Assembly (NCBI RefSeq): GCF_900142925.1
Contig: NZ_FRCN01000010.1
Coordinates: 1-64,000, forward strand
Source of the DNA: Chitinophaga sp. CF418
GTDB taxonomy: Bacteria; Bacteroidota; Bacteroidia; Chitinophagales; Chitinophagaceae
DNA length: 64,000 nt
Direction of reading: 5' to 3'
In this document: positions 9,501 through 18,757 of the stretch, in pieces
Numbering within the stretch: position 1 is the first letter of the stretch
Layout: each line of letters begins with the position of its first letter
Translations under genes and position numbers: made by a program
The notes under the pieces: model-generated
Database searches by the model: none
The model's input: the letters and a program-made list of their open reading frames with translations, nothing else
What the model was told of the DNA's origin: nothing

Positions 9501-10949
9501 GGCAACGAAAGCCAACTTGCCAGAATAATTATAGTTGTCATAAAAAGTATAAGTTAGAGGAGTCAAAGCAGATACTGGTATGTTAGGTAGAGGGTTAGTG
9601 GCTAGTATGACAGTTGTATCACCTACAGTCGAAGGTTCTATCCTTGCGTCTATTTCACTATTGTTACCAGAGTCAAATCCATCCAAAAATAATATCGAGT
9701 TGGGCGCAACATACAAAGAACTACCGTCATAGTTGTACAATGCAAGATCAGCCTTTACCGGAGCTACATAAGATATAGACTGAGAAGTGGTCGCCGCATT
9801 CATCGAGGTTTGTAAAGCATCTCTCGTGACACTCGCCTTATAAATGGCAGTCATTGTGGGACGGTTCAATCCATCGTAAAAAGTAGCCTGCCACTCCATA
9901 GGAAATTTAGTCCGCTGAACAGAATCTTGTGTAAAAACCAGCCGGTTTCTCACGTCATACACCATGAATTCCCGCCCGGAGCCTGGCAGCTTTCTCATTA
10001 CAACACGTTGTTGTTCGTCGTACTGATACTGAAAACACAGCTCATCTGCTATGGTTGAGTTTATTGTCCAAGAATCCTTTATTGCCTCTATAGCTAATGG
10101 TGTTATGACAAAACGCAAATTTCCCACATTGTCATAGACATAATAGGTAGATAACCATCCTATGTGTCCAGTACCAGGATTCCCAGCCACCTGCGACTTT
10201 TTTAGTACAACCTGACCATTTCTGTCCTTATATTCAAGGACCTGAGCTCCCTGTTCATCTAAAATTATACTCTTAAATAACTGGCCTGCGGCATAAATAC
10301 CTGTGCTGACAGGTATACCTGAACCTATGTTCCATATTCTTACTGAGTCAATAGCCAAATTAGTCTGATATCGCGTTTCAACTGGACGGGTAACCCAGCT
10401 ATTACCAACTGAGTATGTTTTGATCTCTCTATTCAAAGGCGAACCATCAAATTCACGTTTAGAATAATAAACCTGCTCGCCAGGAAACTTTTCCCGCATA
10501 AAATCAGCCTGCGCTGCAAATACATTGTACTCAAATTGCCCGTTACTGGCCGAAGACACATAAGGATGATAATTCAAAACTCTCCTTCCATCTTCATCAT
10601 AAATAACAGGCTGAATACGATCCTTTCCTCCAGGAGATCCCCCTTTTTTTACTGTCTGTAACACTCTCCCTAATCCATCAACATATTGAGTTTCCTGCCG
10701 TACCTCCGCAACAGAGCCGCTATTTAGTACAGCATTGACATCTTTTAGAGGAAGTTGTGGCCGTCTTATTCTTACGTAATTGATTTTCGCGTTCCCTTGA
10801 TACGCAGATGGAATAGTAGCTATTCCTGAGCTTATTGTTTTGGGGCCAATAACTTTAGAAGGAATATTTGTCTGAGCTACAGATAGCGGGCTATAACCAA
10901 GCGTTCCTGCTATCAAAAACAACAAACTGAATTTCACATTTATATTCAT
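6546..10949 (-). CDS. Rhs/YD-repeat polymorphic toxin with C-terminal toxin-like domain
   Basis: A 1467-residue secreted protein. It has an N-terminal signal peptide (hydrophobic core FSLLFLIAGTLGY, ends SVAQ). A DUF6443-like head follows (VRQETQYVDGLGRVLQTV), then many YD/RHS repeats (YDANGNIRSMW, YDATGNRLSKM, YNYDGS) that form the beta-cage. The Rhs-associated core comes near the end (YDAFYRTFDPQIGRWKQIDPE, then FNNPALLSDPLGD). After DPLGD come 224 residues (genomic 6549-7220) unlike the repeats. They hold the His/Asp-rich block YHWDDVWDPANPG and GHGIGNPHGDRLHLQIE near the C-terminus, which I take as the toxin domain. The toxin class is not recognised; the conserved His residues make a nuclease or metal-dependent enzyme plausible. 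A small gene 4 bp downstream is the likely immunity gene. Confidence 0.85.
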   Translation of the reverse strand: MNINVKFSLLFLIAGTLGYSPLSVAQTNIPSKVIGPKTISSGIATIPSAYQGNAKINYVRIRRPQLPLKDVNAVLNSGSVAEVRQETQYVDGLGRVLQTVKKGGSPGGKDRIQPVIYDEDGRRVLNYHPYVSSASNGQFEYNVFAAQADFMREKFPGEQVYYSKREFDGSPLNREIKTYSVGNSWVTRPVETRYQTNLAIDSVRIWNIGSGIPVSTGIYAAGQLFKSIILDEQGAQVLEYKDRNGQVVLKKSQVAGNPGTGHIGWLSTYYVYDNVGNLRFVITPLAIEAIKDSWTINSTIADELCFQYQYDEQQRVVMRKLPGSGREFMVYDVRNRLVFTQDSVQRTKFPMEWQATFYDGLNRPTMTAIYKASVTRDALQTSMNAATTSQSISYVAPVKADLALYNYDGSSLYVAPNSILFLDGFDSGNNSEIDARIEPSTVGDTTVILATNPLPNIPVSALTPLTYTFYDNYNYSGKLAFVATDTGKLEATDAQYPDRSPVSEITTGRVTGSKVRVLGTDKWLTTTHYYNEKGRSVQMISENNFGGKDVLTTLYNFNGAMLATYFRHQNPKSITPQSTLLTKMTYDHSDRLLTIRERLNDDAGLERLVVANDYNELGQLRLKRLGVTPSGAVIDSLNYSYNIRGWLQGINRNFVNNGNNTSNWFGLELSYDYGFDSSQYNGNIAGVKWKTRADSAWAYGYRYDTAGRLIKADFTQKNGGNWSQDKKDFTVSNLTYDANGNIRSMWQKGMIGTKADTIDRLTYCYRQNSNKLDSISDPNPAKTASAKLGDFLNGTNSGRDYFYDGNGNIVADSNKHVSAVTYNHLNLPVEIVIDGKGKITYQYDATGNRLSKMVTDNTGNTPKTMVTDYDGLFVYRQDSLELISHTEGRIRPVYKTGVPITYAFDYFERDNLGNVRTVLTDQSDFSMYAATMEVAAATEETALFSNVEESRADKPSGYPDDPTTKENKFVAKLNAKAGGKKIGPSLVLRVMAGDTVKINTKAFYKSQRPEQNKQNVPVEDMLIDLVKAFGLATNKGGDIHNSELAFNNTPFNENFYTNDYQRLKEVSRETPSSGRPKAYLNFVLFDDNFKLVESNSGVRQVKEVADELQELVVEKMPIEKSGFLYVYTSNESQQDVLFDNMILGLSSGPLLEETHYYPFGLTMVGISSYALAGNRYPKNRLEYNGIEHTSDLNLNEYDAFYRTFDPQIGRWKQIDPESERHPENTPYHHVFNNPALLSDPLGDDTTLMSFLPKVWHHFDPKTDVVRISGIKVTPNGGASDLSDRMMFGITYGFHYRVTTARSWAEDFLFGQRTFGNQYIDRRGNLTGHRVPMHGVPPNVSFSGVKLVELGGKIRRVITEYKWSSIRVKQAAEAIKLGETEVTVASRAEAEELYRGMFMHEGYINTTGMTDAEVKAYYGKTDGTYHWDDVWDPANPGRLMGHGIGNPHGDRLHLQIEVARKLVYYIFF

Positions 10950-10984
10950 GAAAGTATCTCAATATTTTGTAAAGGATTCAGAAC

Positions 10985-13900
10985 TTAATTTTGGCATGGT
11001 GCTCCATATGTACCATCAAATATCTCTATTGAGCTGGAACCATCTGAAAAATAGTACCGAATGTAACAGTCATAAGCATCATCTACCTTAACAGAACGGG
11101 TATATTTCTTAATCCCTCGTTCACATACTCCATTTATCCATTTGCGATCCGGGCTATCACATTTTTCTACACAGCTCGCAAATATGTTAGCATACTCCTG
11201 TCCATTTTCATCAATATCTGCCAGTGCTTTTGCGTCTGCATCGCCGGCAGATACAGATGACTTATATTTTCCTTTAGGTATCCTGTAAGTTATGCTACCA
11301 CCATCGTATCCACTGCCACAATTTGTACGGTTGAAAACTTTGGACTTTTCATTATTACTATATAATTCTGGTGTTTCTGGATCGGGTTTCCGGGCAGTTG
11401 AATAACGTACTAATTGCAACACATTACCATTTCTATCCCTTATAACAGACAGTCTTCCGAAATTGTCATAATGATAGGTTGTTTTCTTATTTGAAACATC
11501 AATAATAGAAGTTACTCCATAAATGCCATTGTATGTATGGGTTTGCATAGCAGCATCAAAAGGCATGATTTTTACATCATCTATTGCATCCCCTTCTGAA
11601 AGCAGCATGTTATTAGTGTACTTCTTTCTTACCTCTATCCATTTCCCCTGGTCCCTATACCAATAATCTATTAGATATGATTTACTGTTAGGGGCAACGA
11701 ACGGCACTTGAAAATCTCCTAAATAATATGCTTTGCCAGTATTTGCACCTTCGGCGTCGTTTGCTCGAGCAAGATCTGACTCGAAACTTTCGTAATAGCT
11801 TTCTTCCGGCAATGCATTTATAATTTGAGCAGTCATTTCACCGTTTTTTGACCATTTATAAGAATACTGACCATCTTGCTGAACTATAGATAAAGGATGA
11901 GACGTAGAATCATACGACTTCACCTCAAATATTTTTATTGGATTATCTCCATATTTTTCCCAGCGATATTTAGGCGCGACAAGTCGCTTGTCAGCAAACC
12001 AGCTCATATCATAGTCAGTTGTGGATATTTTGATGATCTTTCCTGCAAGCAGCTCTGTTTCTTCAACAACAGGTGCCAACATATTTCTATTTACCATTTC
12101 TGTATAAACAGCATTCCCCGATTGCAAATTATGGGGATATTTATACTGCGTTATTTTCTGTTCTAATTTGCTGTTTAAAGCAATTTGCTGGGCTAATAAC
12201 AACTTCTGTGTGTCATATGACATATCCACCACTGAAACTATTGAATCTGATCCTGTGTAAAGGGTTTCACGTTGTTGTTTTATTCTTTTAGCCGTAGCCG
12301 TAAAGAATGATGATTGCGCATATTTCACTAGACGCCCACCACCGCTTTCAGTTCCACAGCACACATCCGCACCTGTAATTTCATTGATTGTTCTGCTTCC
12401 AGTGATGGTATAATAATCAAACTCCTTTTTGCTTACCAACCTACCGGTCACGTCATATTGTAACTCTTTTATTGGCACCCCTCTGTTCCAGTCATAATTT
12501 ACCCCTCCAATAAATGGATAAGTGCCTGCAGAATCAGAAACCAGATCCATTCCCATTCTATTAGGTTTTAAAGGACTGGGATTGGCATAATATACATGAG
12601 ACATTACTGAAGGCTTAAATTTACTGTCACAAAAGCCTTGTATATCAACCCTGCATCCTTTCGTTGGGTCATCATTGGAATCCCCATATGCACCTGGAAA
12701 ACTAAACTGATGTACAGTTTTACCGCTGTTCTGTGTCTTAACAGTCACATACCTATAGCCTACGGTAGAATTAAAAGTGCCCCCTAACACAGTAGCGTCT
12801 CTGATAGTATTAACTAATACTTTTTGATAATAGTCAACTGTTTCGACCGCCCCACTCTGATAAAAATCCGCAATACCTGGATAAGAAAATAATGGCAGTA
12901 TACTTATCGCACCACTTGTCTTCGAACCAGCAAAAGGAAGATTATATTCAAAATCCTTTATGATTTGCGATTTGGTACTGTCTGTGTGTGTGATACGTTT
13001 TATCCTAACTCCTCCTGCTTTCATATTAAACGCATCCGCAACATTCGACGAAGTCTCCGGCAACCACAGAAACTCATTTGGTTCGTACTCAAAGGTTGTA
13101 CTTCCACCATTACCGTAAGTAATTGATGTTAATATGCCCGCCTGTACTAGCGATGTATTTACAGACATGTTTCGTCCGGGAACATATAATTCCACAGGTT
13201 CAGTGCTGGGGCGTTTGAAAGGTAGATACCTTTCGTAATGTCTCTTACTTCTTGGATAAACATATACTTCCGGAAGTATACCGACTGTGTTACCAGTCTG
13301 GTTATAGTATCCCCACATATCCTGATTAAAAGACTTTCTATGTGGTAGCAGTGTTTCATTATATGTTAGCTTATATAACGTAATGGCTGAGGACAAATCA
13401 CTTATATCCTGAACACTGTCTAGATATAGTCTTTTTGCTATAAATGTGGAGGGTGAATTTGCTGCATTAAACGCGTCCCGATACGAATGGGCTAATCTGT
13501 AGCCTTTAACGTTTCCGTCGGAAAAAACTTTAACAGAGGTAAGTACCTTATCACCCGATAGGTCTTGTCGATTTTCCTTATATGCAAATGAAACAGAAGC
13601 CCCCGGATAATTTATCGCCGTCAATACTTCCGTGGTTATATGCCTTTGGCTTGAATATCCAAATTCAGGAGCGTATGATGCTAACGATGACCATAGTATC
13701 GAATTAGTAAAATTGCGAACATTATCACACTCATAGTCTATGACTATTCCTTTTTCATAGTTGAAAGTAATAACCTCTCCGGTATAAAGCTGAATAGTAC
13801 GCAAATACCATGCTGTTCTAGCGCCGATTTCATAGTAAGACATTGATGGCGCACTCAGATCATCTACAGCTCCGAACAAATACGTGATTTTGTCAGTTGA

Positions 13901-14500
13901 GCTTTCTCCCAACGAAAAAGAATATTTATTTCCCGATTCATCAACTATGGCTATATGCTCATTGTCAATAAATGAGATTTTCAAGTTATTACTATCCAAT
14001 TTGATAACTTCTTTTACAGTACCATTGTTGGCTTCATTAAATGGATCAACTGAAATAATGAATTTGCCATTATAGCTTGCGAAGCTATAGTAAAAAAGAT
14101 CAGTTCCTCCACTAATGTTGTTAGTTACTCCGTTAGGATCGACAACACCATAAAAACCGAGATCTGACTTGCCATTTACTGCACAGATGATTTCCCCTCC
14201 GGCTTGCAGCGTCCATCCCATACCCACTCTGCTTGCGATTTCCTGTACCTTTATTCCAGAGGAATGATAAGTCAGCGCAACCGGCATTGAAAAGTTACCT
14301 ACTTTAATTTCGTGCAATGGCAGCTCAAGACTATGAGTGCCAGTAAAAGGAGATATCGGAAAATCTATATACTTGGCAAGGCTTGATGCTTCTGGCGAAG
14401 ATGGCAAAACACCCATCTCAATGTTACCTCCTCCCTGGCCCAAGCCCCGCAGAGCTAAAAACATAATAACAAGAACCAGGAATACGCCTTTCATTCTCAT
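10985..14500 (-). CDS. SpvB/RHS-like surface protein with C-terminal DUF5977 domain
   Basis: 1171 residues. A signal peptide (GVFLVLVIMFLALRGLGQ) is followed by a region typical of Bacteroidetes Rhs partners: ISPFTGTHSLELPLHEIKVG, then VALTYHSSGIKVQE and GMGWTLQAGG. Long beta-rich repeats follow with RHS-like units near residues 1000-1040 (YHYDNFGRLSVIRDRNGN). The C-terminal ~120 residues contain FNRTNCGSGYDGG, YRIPKGKYKSSVS and ADIDENGQEYAN, the pattern of the DUF5977 domain found at the ends of such proteins. A cysteine-rich tail ends GAPCQN. It lies 35 bp upstream of the Rhs toxin gene on the same strand, so the two probably form an operon. It may help build or display the Rhs cage at the cell surface; that role is inferred. 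Confidence 0.8.
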   Translation of the reverse strand: MRMKGVFLVLVIMFLALRGLGQGGGNIEMGVLPSSPEASSLAKYIDFPISPFTGTHSLELPLHEIKVGNFSMPVALTYHSSGIKVQEIASRVGMGWTLQAGGEIICAVNGKSDLGFYGVVDPNGVTNNISGGTDLFYYSFASYNGKFIISVDPFNEANNGTVKEVIKLDSNNLKISFIDNEHIAIVDESGNKYSFSLGESSTDKITYLFGAVDDLSAPSMSYYEIGARTAWYLRTIQLYTGEVITFNYEKGIVIDYECDNVRNFTNSILWSSLASYAPEFGYSSQRHITTEVLTAINYPGASVSFAYKENRQDLSGDKVLTSVKVFSDGNVKGYRLAHSYRDAFNAANSPSTFIAKRLYLDSVQDISDLSSAITLYKLTYNETLLPHRKSFNQDMWGYYNQTGNTVGILPEVYVYPRSKRHYERYLPFKRPSTEPVELYVPGRNMSVNTSLVQAGILTSITYGNGGSTTFEYEPNEFLWLPETSSNVADAFNMKAGGVRIKRITHTDSTKSQIIKDFEYNLPFAGSKTSGAISILPLFSYPGIADFYQSGAVETVDYYQKVLVNTIRDATVLGGTFNSTVGYRYVTVKTQNSGKTVHQFSFPGAYGDSNDDPTKGCRVDIQGFCDSKFKPSVMSHVYYANPSPLKPNRMGMDLVSDSAGTYPFIGGVNYDWNRGVPIKELQYDVTGRLVSKKEFDYYTITGSRTINEITGADVCCGTESGGGRLVKYAQSSFFTATAKRIKQQRETLYTGSDSIVSVVDMSYDTQKLLLAQQIALNSKLEQKITQYKYPHNLQSGNAVYTEMVNRNMLAPVVEETELLAGKIIKISTTDYDMSWFADKRLVAPKYRWEKYGDNPIKIFEVKSYDSTSHPLSIVQQDGQYSYKWSKNGEMTAQIINALPEESYYESFESDLARANDAEGANTGKAYYLGDFQVPFVAPNSKSYLIDYWYRDQGKWIEVRKKYTNNMLLSEGDAIDDVKIMPFDAAMQTHTYNGIYGVTSIIDVSNKKTTYHYDNFGRLSVIRDRNGNVLQLVRYSTARKPDPETPELYSNNEKSKVFNRTNCGSGYDGGSITYRIPKGKYKSSVSAGDADAKALADIDENGQEYANIFASCVEKCDSPDRKWINGVCERGIKKYTRSVKVDDAYDCYIRYYFSDGSSSIEIFDGTYGAPCQN

Positions 14501-15724
14501 AGGCTACACTCGAATTTGATGATTTCTTTTAATTTTATCGCACATTAAAACCAAACCTATTCGTATATCATAAACAAACATACTATTGGGTAGATAAAAT
14601 AGTCCATCTGCATTTATATATTCAGGTGATTTAATAACTTCTTATAGAGGAAACAGCTCTATTTATCATTTTTCTCCTATGGATGTCTTCTTTCTGCGTC
14701 TTATTTTGCAGTTTTAGCTCACCGGCCTCCTCTTTCACTACATATTTTAATGTTTGACCGTAACGAATGTGAACTGTAGGACAAACAAGAACTGTCAATA
14801 AAAACGATGTCATTTTCACTATTTAAAAATTGTCTCCTAATAGCAATTTTGATTTTATCGCATGTATCGACGGCTGATTTTTCCAACCGCTGGCAAATCA
14901 TACACATAAAATGGCTCGTTGCTCACCTAGGATAAACATCTTACAGGTAATGCACGTCTTTAATAAAAAAACTACTGCCCTGAGTTAATACGCTCGTATT
15001 CTTACAACAGTATTAACATAACCTTACAGATTTATTATAAGATGACTTACAACAATCTTCATACTGGCTGCAGGCCAGATCTAAATTGAGAATTATGAAT
15101 ATGCTCGAACAAAGTATAGGAAACCTAAAATAGGTACTGGGCAACATCAAATTCAACTAGTCGCAAAGGTGATAAAACGACGCAACAAAACACATAACAC
15201 ATTAGTTGTACATGCATTGCATAACATCAATAACTCACTTCCACTACAAAGAAAAACGGACACTGCGCATTGTATGTACGTCGAGAAAATTTAAGCGGTA
15301 TGTCACACATTTAAATTTGTGCTACAGCGACTCATTCATGCGGGCTAGGAAGTACACAACCGCGAGAGACCATAAATAAAGATGAAAACATTAAGTGTTA
15401 AGGCCTTAACAGTTAGTCACAGGCAAAAGAGTGTCAACAAGCCACATCCGAAAAGTATTGTCTTGGGTCGTGCACTCAATAATTATTAACACTGAGTAAA
15501 ATATTCTGATTCTGAACTAGCCCTACTTTGACAGTAAATCATACCTGCATCTCCGATTAATAGCGAAAATCTCTATTTTGGGATGAAGAAGGTCACCAAG
15601 GTGAGTATTAAAGATGCTAATCTCTTCCAGTCTGCAGGTTTATTAGCGAATTCACTAATAAATGGTCTCAAAACACCATTTCTTCATATCTTCATAATAG
15701 TCCTTCAAATCACTGCAAATTGTA
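14501..15724. other. 1.2-kb gene-poor region between the Rhs locus and a recombinase relic
   Basis: No intact gene. Two copies of TTTTATCGCA occur about 320 bp apart (near 14537 and 14857). A 35-codon frame at 15382-15489 is listed separately. AT-rich, with many stops in all frames, consistent with decayed mobile DNA. Confidence 0.45.
15382..15489 (+). pseudogene. Possible SymE-like toxin fragment
   Basis: A 35-codon frame starting ATG: LTVSHRQ near the N-terminus, then PKSIVLGRALNNY and stop. SymE-type proteins have a short 'LTVS..R....P.I.L.G.WL...GF' front, which this resembles, but the rest of the domain is missing. The match is remembered, short and weak. If right, it is a truncated gene beside a recombinase relic. 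Confidence 0.2.
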
Positions 15725-16126
15725 TCATTTGAGTACAACCTCACTTGAGCGTACTAACCTAATAAATGCACAATAAACAACTGATAACCATTCACTTAAA
15801 TAAAAATATACTGAACCAATCCGGTTCACCAAACCCGACTTCTTGAGAATGATCTCAAAAGGTCGGGGTTCTTTTTTGTCTGAAATGCCCGTCAAATCTG
15901 CAACAAGCGAGAACAAAGAGTTTATTTTTGTGGTCCGAGGTTGGTCTTTTTCTTTGTTATAGTAGATTCTCTCCGGGAATATCATCAATTGCAATTTCTG
16001 CTTTTCTCTATAGTCGCTGGAAGCCCATAGCCGTGCGGGTTCTGTGACGCGCTTAATAGCTAATTTTATGTATTTTTCGAGGTTCGAGGTGTTAATTAGG
16101 TTTATCATAAACCTTTCAATAGACAT
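15725..16126 (-). pseudogene. Large serine recombinase, C-terminal relic
   Basis: 133 codons whose first ~75 residues match the end of Bacteroidetes resolvase-family recombinases: MINLINTSNLEKYIKLAIKR, then LWASSDYREKQKLQLMIFPE, YYNKEKDQPRTTKINSLFSL. The last ~45 residues (from KKSGLVNRIG) may be out of register or changed. The catalytic N-terminal domain with its active Ser, the recombinase domain and the zinc ribbon are all absent: upstream sequence has no continuation. It is a dead end-piece of a site-specific recombinase and another sign of past element integration. Confidence 0.65.
15832..15877 (+). terminator. Hairpin with T-run inside the recombinase relic
   Basis: Outer arms ACCCGAC (15833-15839) and GTCGGGGT (15862-15869), an inner stem TTGAGA/TCTCAA, then CTTTTTT on the plus strand. 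A second small inverted repeat (GAACC-N5-GGTTC) lies at 15813-15827. It has terminator form, but no plus-strand gene precedes it. Confidence 0.45.
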
Positions 16127-16203
16127 ACAAAAATTTTATAAACTGAATACTGAAACACTGATATATAAGGATGAACGTCCAGTCGCCCCGACAATAAAAA
16201 ATG

Positions 16204-16236
16204 AACCCTTCAGATCGTTGGATTTGAAGGGTTTTT
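16204..16236 (+). terminator. Intrinsic terminator-like hairpin
   Basis: Arms AACCCTTCA (16204-16212) and TGAAGGGTT (16225-16233), perfectly complementary over 9 bp, followed by T's. Confidence 0.6.
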
Positions 16237-16446
16237 AGTTTAATGGAATTTACATTGCATCGGCCTCTTTGCACAATTCACTGTGATTAAAACACCTACT
16301 GGTTCGAACTGTGGAGATGAAATCTAAAAAGTTTAACGCAGATTTTGCAACTCTAACGATAATCTTAAGACTTTAATCTTCGCTTTGAAAGAGGTATCTA
16401 AAGTTCAGATAATGAATTTATTGACATTTATCACAGTACTTTATTA

Positions 16447-16487
16447 ACAAATGTCTTTTTTGTCCAGTGCGGAAATCTTCAATTTTG
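16447..16487 (+). promoter_or_regulatory. Crp/Fnr-like box and -7 element for the SDR at 16510
   Basis: ACAAATGTCTTTTTTGT (16447-16463) is an inverted repeat with one mismatch. CAATTTTG, a weak -7, begins 33 bases after the box start. The arrangement is repeated exactly at 18183-18223, on the other side of the Crp/Fnr gene. Confidence 0.5.
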
Positions 16488-16509
16488 GATCGTAATAAAT
16501 TTATCAAAA

Positions 16510-17277
16510 TTGAAATTAAAAAACAAAGTAGCCGTGATTACCGGCGGTAATAGCGGCATAGGATTCGGCATAGCAGAAGCATTGAAAAATGAAGGAGCAG
16601 TTGGTGTGATCACCGGAAGGAATCAAACCACATTGGATAGCTCTACAATACAACTGGGAGTGGGATTCATTGGTATCAAAGGAGATGTAACCAATCTGGA
16701 TGACCTGGAAAATGTATTCAAGGTAACAGCTCTCAAATTCGGTAAGATCGATACCCTCGTCGTAAATGCAGGTGGTATCGTTGATGGTGTACCAATGGCC
16801 GACATTAATGATGTGACTGAGGAAAACTATGATCAGTATATGGATCTTAACCTTAAAAGCGCCTATTTTACTGTTAAAAAAGCATTGCCATATCTCAATG
16901 ACGGAGCATCGGTCATTCTGATCGGTTCAAGCGCCGCCCATCGCGCAGCTCCCGGTATGACCATCTATGGAGCTGCAAAAGCGGCAGTTATTTCCCTTGC
17001 CAAAGGTTTATCGCTTGATCTTTTGTCAAGAAAGATCAGGGTGAACACTCTTTCTCCTGGTTCTATTGACACTCCGGTGTTTGGAAAAATTGTACCGCAA
17101 GAACAGGTCGACGCTGTTAAAAAACTCTGGATCGATATTACACCAGCCGGACGACAAGGAGTGCCTTCTGACATCGGAAAAGCAGCAGCATTTCTTGCAT
17201 CTGACGATTCGGCTTTCATTATCGGCACGGAAATACTCTCTGACGGCGGCCTGACGAATCTAAGTTTAATGAAGTAG
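16510..17277 (+). CDS. Short-chain dehydrogenase/reductase (SDR)
   Basis: A 255-residue cytoplasmic oxidoreductase using NAD(P)(H). Cofactor motif TGGNSGIGFG (residues 11-20), NAG at about 86-88 (VVNAGG), catalytic Ser in LIGSSAAHR, and YGAAKAA carrying the catalytic Tyr and Lys. The usual ending SDGG is present. Length is normal for classical SDRs. The start is TTG at 16510, giving MKLKNKVAVITGG; no ATG fits nearer the Rossmann strand. The substrate is unknown. It is followed by a terminator and then a Crp/Fnr-type regulator. The promoter carries a box shared with the NTF2-fold gene on the far side of that regulator, so both may be its targets. Confidence 0.88.
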   Translation: MKLKNKVAVITGGNSGIGFGIAEALKNEGAVGVITGRNQTTLDSSTIQLGVGFIGIKGDVTNLDDLENVFKVTALKFGKIDTLVVNAGGIVDGVPMADINDVTEENYDQYMDLNLKSAYFTVKKALPYLNDGASVILIGSSAAHRAAPGMTIYGAAKAAVISLAKGLSLDLLSRKIRVNTLSPGSIDTPVFGKIVPQEQVDAVKKLWIDITPAGRQGVPSDIGKAAAFLASDDSAFIIGTEILSDGGLTNLSLMK

Positions 17278-17286
17278 TATTTCTTT

Positions 17287-17314
17287 GGGTAGCAGAGATC
17301 TGCTGCCCTCTTTT
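17287..17314 (+). terminator. Terminator of the SDR gene
   Basis: GGGTAGCAGA (17287-17296) pairs with TCTGCTGCCC (17299-17308) with one wobble, followed by TCTTTT. It lies 10 bp after the SDR stop. Confidence 0.65.
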
Positions 17315-17457
17315 ATTATAATTTGAAGCAGGGCAATAGTAAGTTGACCGGCAGCCTGCTTCTACCCTCTATGCATGAATCATTTAATCAACACATTCAA
17401 CAGGTGGCGTAAAATAGTATGTGAACTTTTAAATAGCTTTGTACAAAGTCGTTTAAA

Positions 17458-18048
17458 ATGTTTGAAACCTTGGCGATATACCTAGTTGAAAAAGGGGCAC
17501 TCACTCAAAGCGAACTGGAGCTCATTGAGCAAGTCTCTGTTTTAAAAAAAGTTAGAAAAAACCAACTTCTGCTCGAAGAAGGTAAGTTCAGTAATTTTAT
17601 AGGCTTCGTTGCGAAAGGAAGCTTCCGTTTGTTTCGCACAGCGGAAAATGGGCAGGAGCACATTATGAAATTTGCCATAGAAAACTGGTGGATCTCTGAT
17701 TTTACCAGTTTTATGTCCGGTGAACCAAGTAATTGTTATATCGATGCCCTTGAAAACAGTGAACTGATCTTGTTTTCCAGGGAGAACTGGGATCATCTTC
17801 TTGCAACTATTCCCAACTTCAAACGTATGATCGATAGGCTGACCGCCAAAAACTTTGAAGCACATCAGAACAGAATTTTCAGTAACATCAGCGAGCCGGC
17901 GGAAATTCGATATGATAACTTTGTTAAAAAATACCCAACACTTTATAATCGGATACCCCTGTATATGATCGCCTCATTTTTAGGTATCAAAAGGGAAACG
18001 CTCAGCCGCATCAGAAAACAGGCCGCTTCAAAAAGAGATGCAAGCTGA
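17458..18048 (+). CDS. Crp/Fnr-family transcriptional regulator
   Basis: A 196-residue regulator. Residues about 25-115 form a cyclic-nucleotide-binding-like beta-roll (LLLEEGKFSNFIGFVAKGSFRL is its typical first half). The C-terminal part holds a winged helix-turn-helix, MIASFLGIKRETLSRIRKQ. Such Bacteroidetes proteins usually lack the residues that bind cAMP in E. coli Crp, so the signal is unknown. A -7 element TAGCTTTG lies at 17434-17441, with the palindrome CTTTGTACAAAG (17437-17448) over it, which could serve autoregulation. It sits between two genes that share a Crp-like box, which makes it their likely regulator. Confidence 0.85.
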   Translation: MFETLAIYLVEKGALTQSELELIEQVSVLKKVRKNQLLLEEGKFSNFIGFVAKGSFRLFRTAENGQEHIMKFAIENWWISDFTSFMSGEPSNCYIDALENSELILFSRENWDHLLATIPNFKRMIDRLTAKNFEAHQNRIFSNISEPAEIRYDNFVKKYPTLYNRIPLYMIASFLGIKRETLSRIRKQAASKRDAS

Positions 18049-18182
18049 CCTCCAATAACAAGTTAGTTGTACCACTTTCATTTTCTGTTCTGCGACTGTA
18101 AGTTCTCTTCCAAAGAAATATAGCCGAAACTTCGTCGACCAATTACAACTGCGCTTTTTGCTAATTGTCACGTTCATTTTTT

Positions 18183-18223
18183 ACAAATGTCCTATTTGTT
18201 TAGAAATGGTCGATCTAATTTTG
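18183..18223 (+). promoter_or_regulatory. Crp/Fnr-like box and promoter of the NTF2-fold gene
   Basis: ACAAATGTCCTATTTGT (18183-18199) is a perfect 6-5-6 inverted repeat. Its right arm contains TTTG (18195-18198), which stands 17 bases before TAATTTTG (18216-18223): a textbook Bacteroidetes -33/-7 pair. The box overlaps the -33, so a bound regulator could repress or recruit. Confidence 0.6.
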
Positions 18224-18244
18224 ACTTAAACATAAACGTTCAAA

Positions 18245-18757
18245 ATGAAAAAAGTAATTCTAATGTCCGGAATGGTCACAATGGTCATGGCTTCTTTCAA
18301 TGAGAATGCAAAAGGTGCCGACGCAACTGATAAAGGGGTGATCTACAACTTAAGTAATGCTATTGCCAACACAGGTTTATCAGTAGTTGCTTATGACTCG
18401 ACAGCACTAAAGGTTGTCAATGCATTCTTCGACAAATTCAAATCTGGTGCATCTCCTGAAGAACTAGCAAACTCTTTTGACGAGAAGGCTGAAATGTTCA
18501 TTCCCGGCGATATGAAGAACGTACCCTGGATCGGTAAAAGGATAGGACGTGCAGCGATCACAGATCATTTCAAACTGCTAAGAGAAAACATCAAGCCGGT
18601 TATCAAAGATATCCTGGACCACCTGGGTCTGTTTATATTTGGCAGATCTAGCTTTTTAATTGAACATAAACGACGGATCGATGTCTGCCGGAACGTCCTG
18701 GATAATATCCCAATGTTCAGCTATTCTCCCATCCTGGACGCGCCATATGTCCATTGA
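18245..18757 (+). pseudogene. SnoaL/NTF2-fold protein, 3' end lost
   Basis: The first ~125 residues read as a secreted SnoaL-like protein: N-terminal hydrophobic signal (VILMSGMVTMVMASF), then VVNAFFDKFKSGASPEELANSF, FDEKAEMFIPGD, and IGRAAITDHFKLLRENIKP. This is the typical first half of an NTF2-like domain with its conical pocket. From about 18620 on the frame no longer fits the family. From 18656 it runs antisense through the end of the neighbouring minus-strand gene. The C-terminal strands of the fold are therefore missing, most simply by a deletion that joined two NTF2-fold genes tail to tail. A strong promoter is still present upstream. Confidence 0.6.

Larger units (their letters stand above)
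16127..16509. other. Gap with terminator and the SDR promoter
   Basis: No gene. It holds a terminator (16204-16236) and, just before the SDR gene, a Crp/Fnr-like box plus -7 element (16447-16487). Confidence 0.5.

Noticed and set aside
14631..14907. Two short minus-strand frames upstream of the SpvB-like gene
   Set aside because: About 62 codons each, mutually overlapping in different frames, no family pattern; one begins with a short hydrophobic run, but nothing else supports it.
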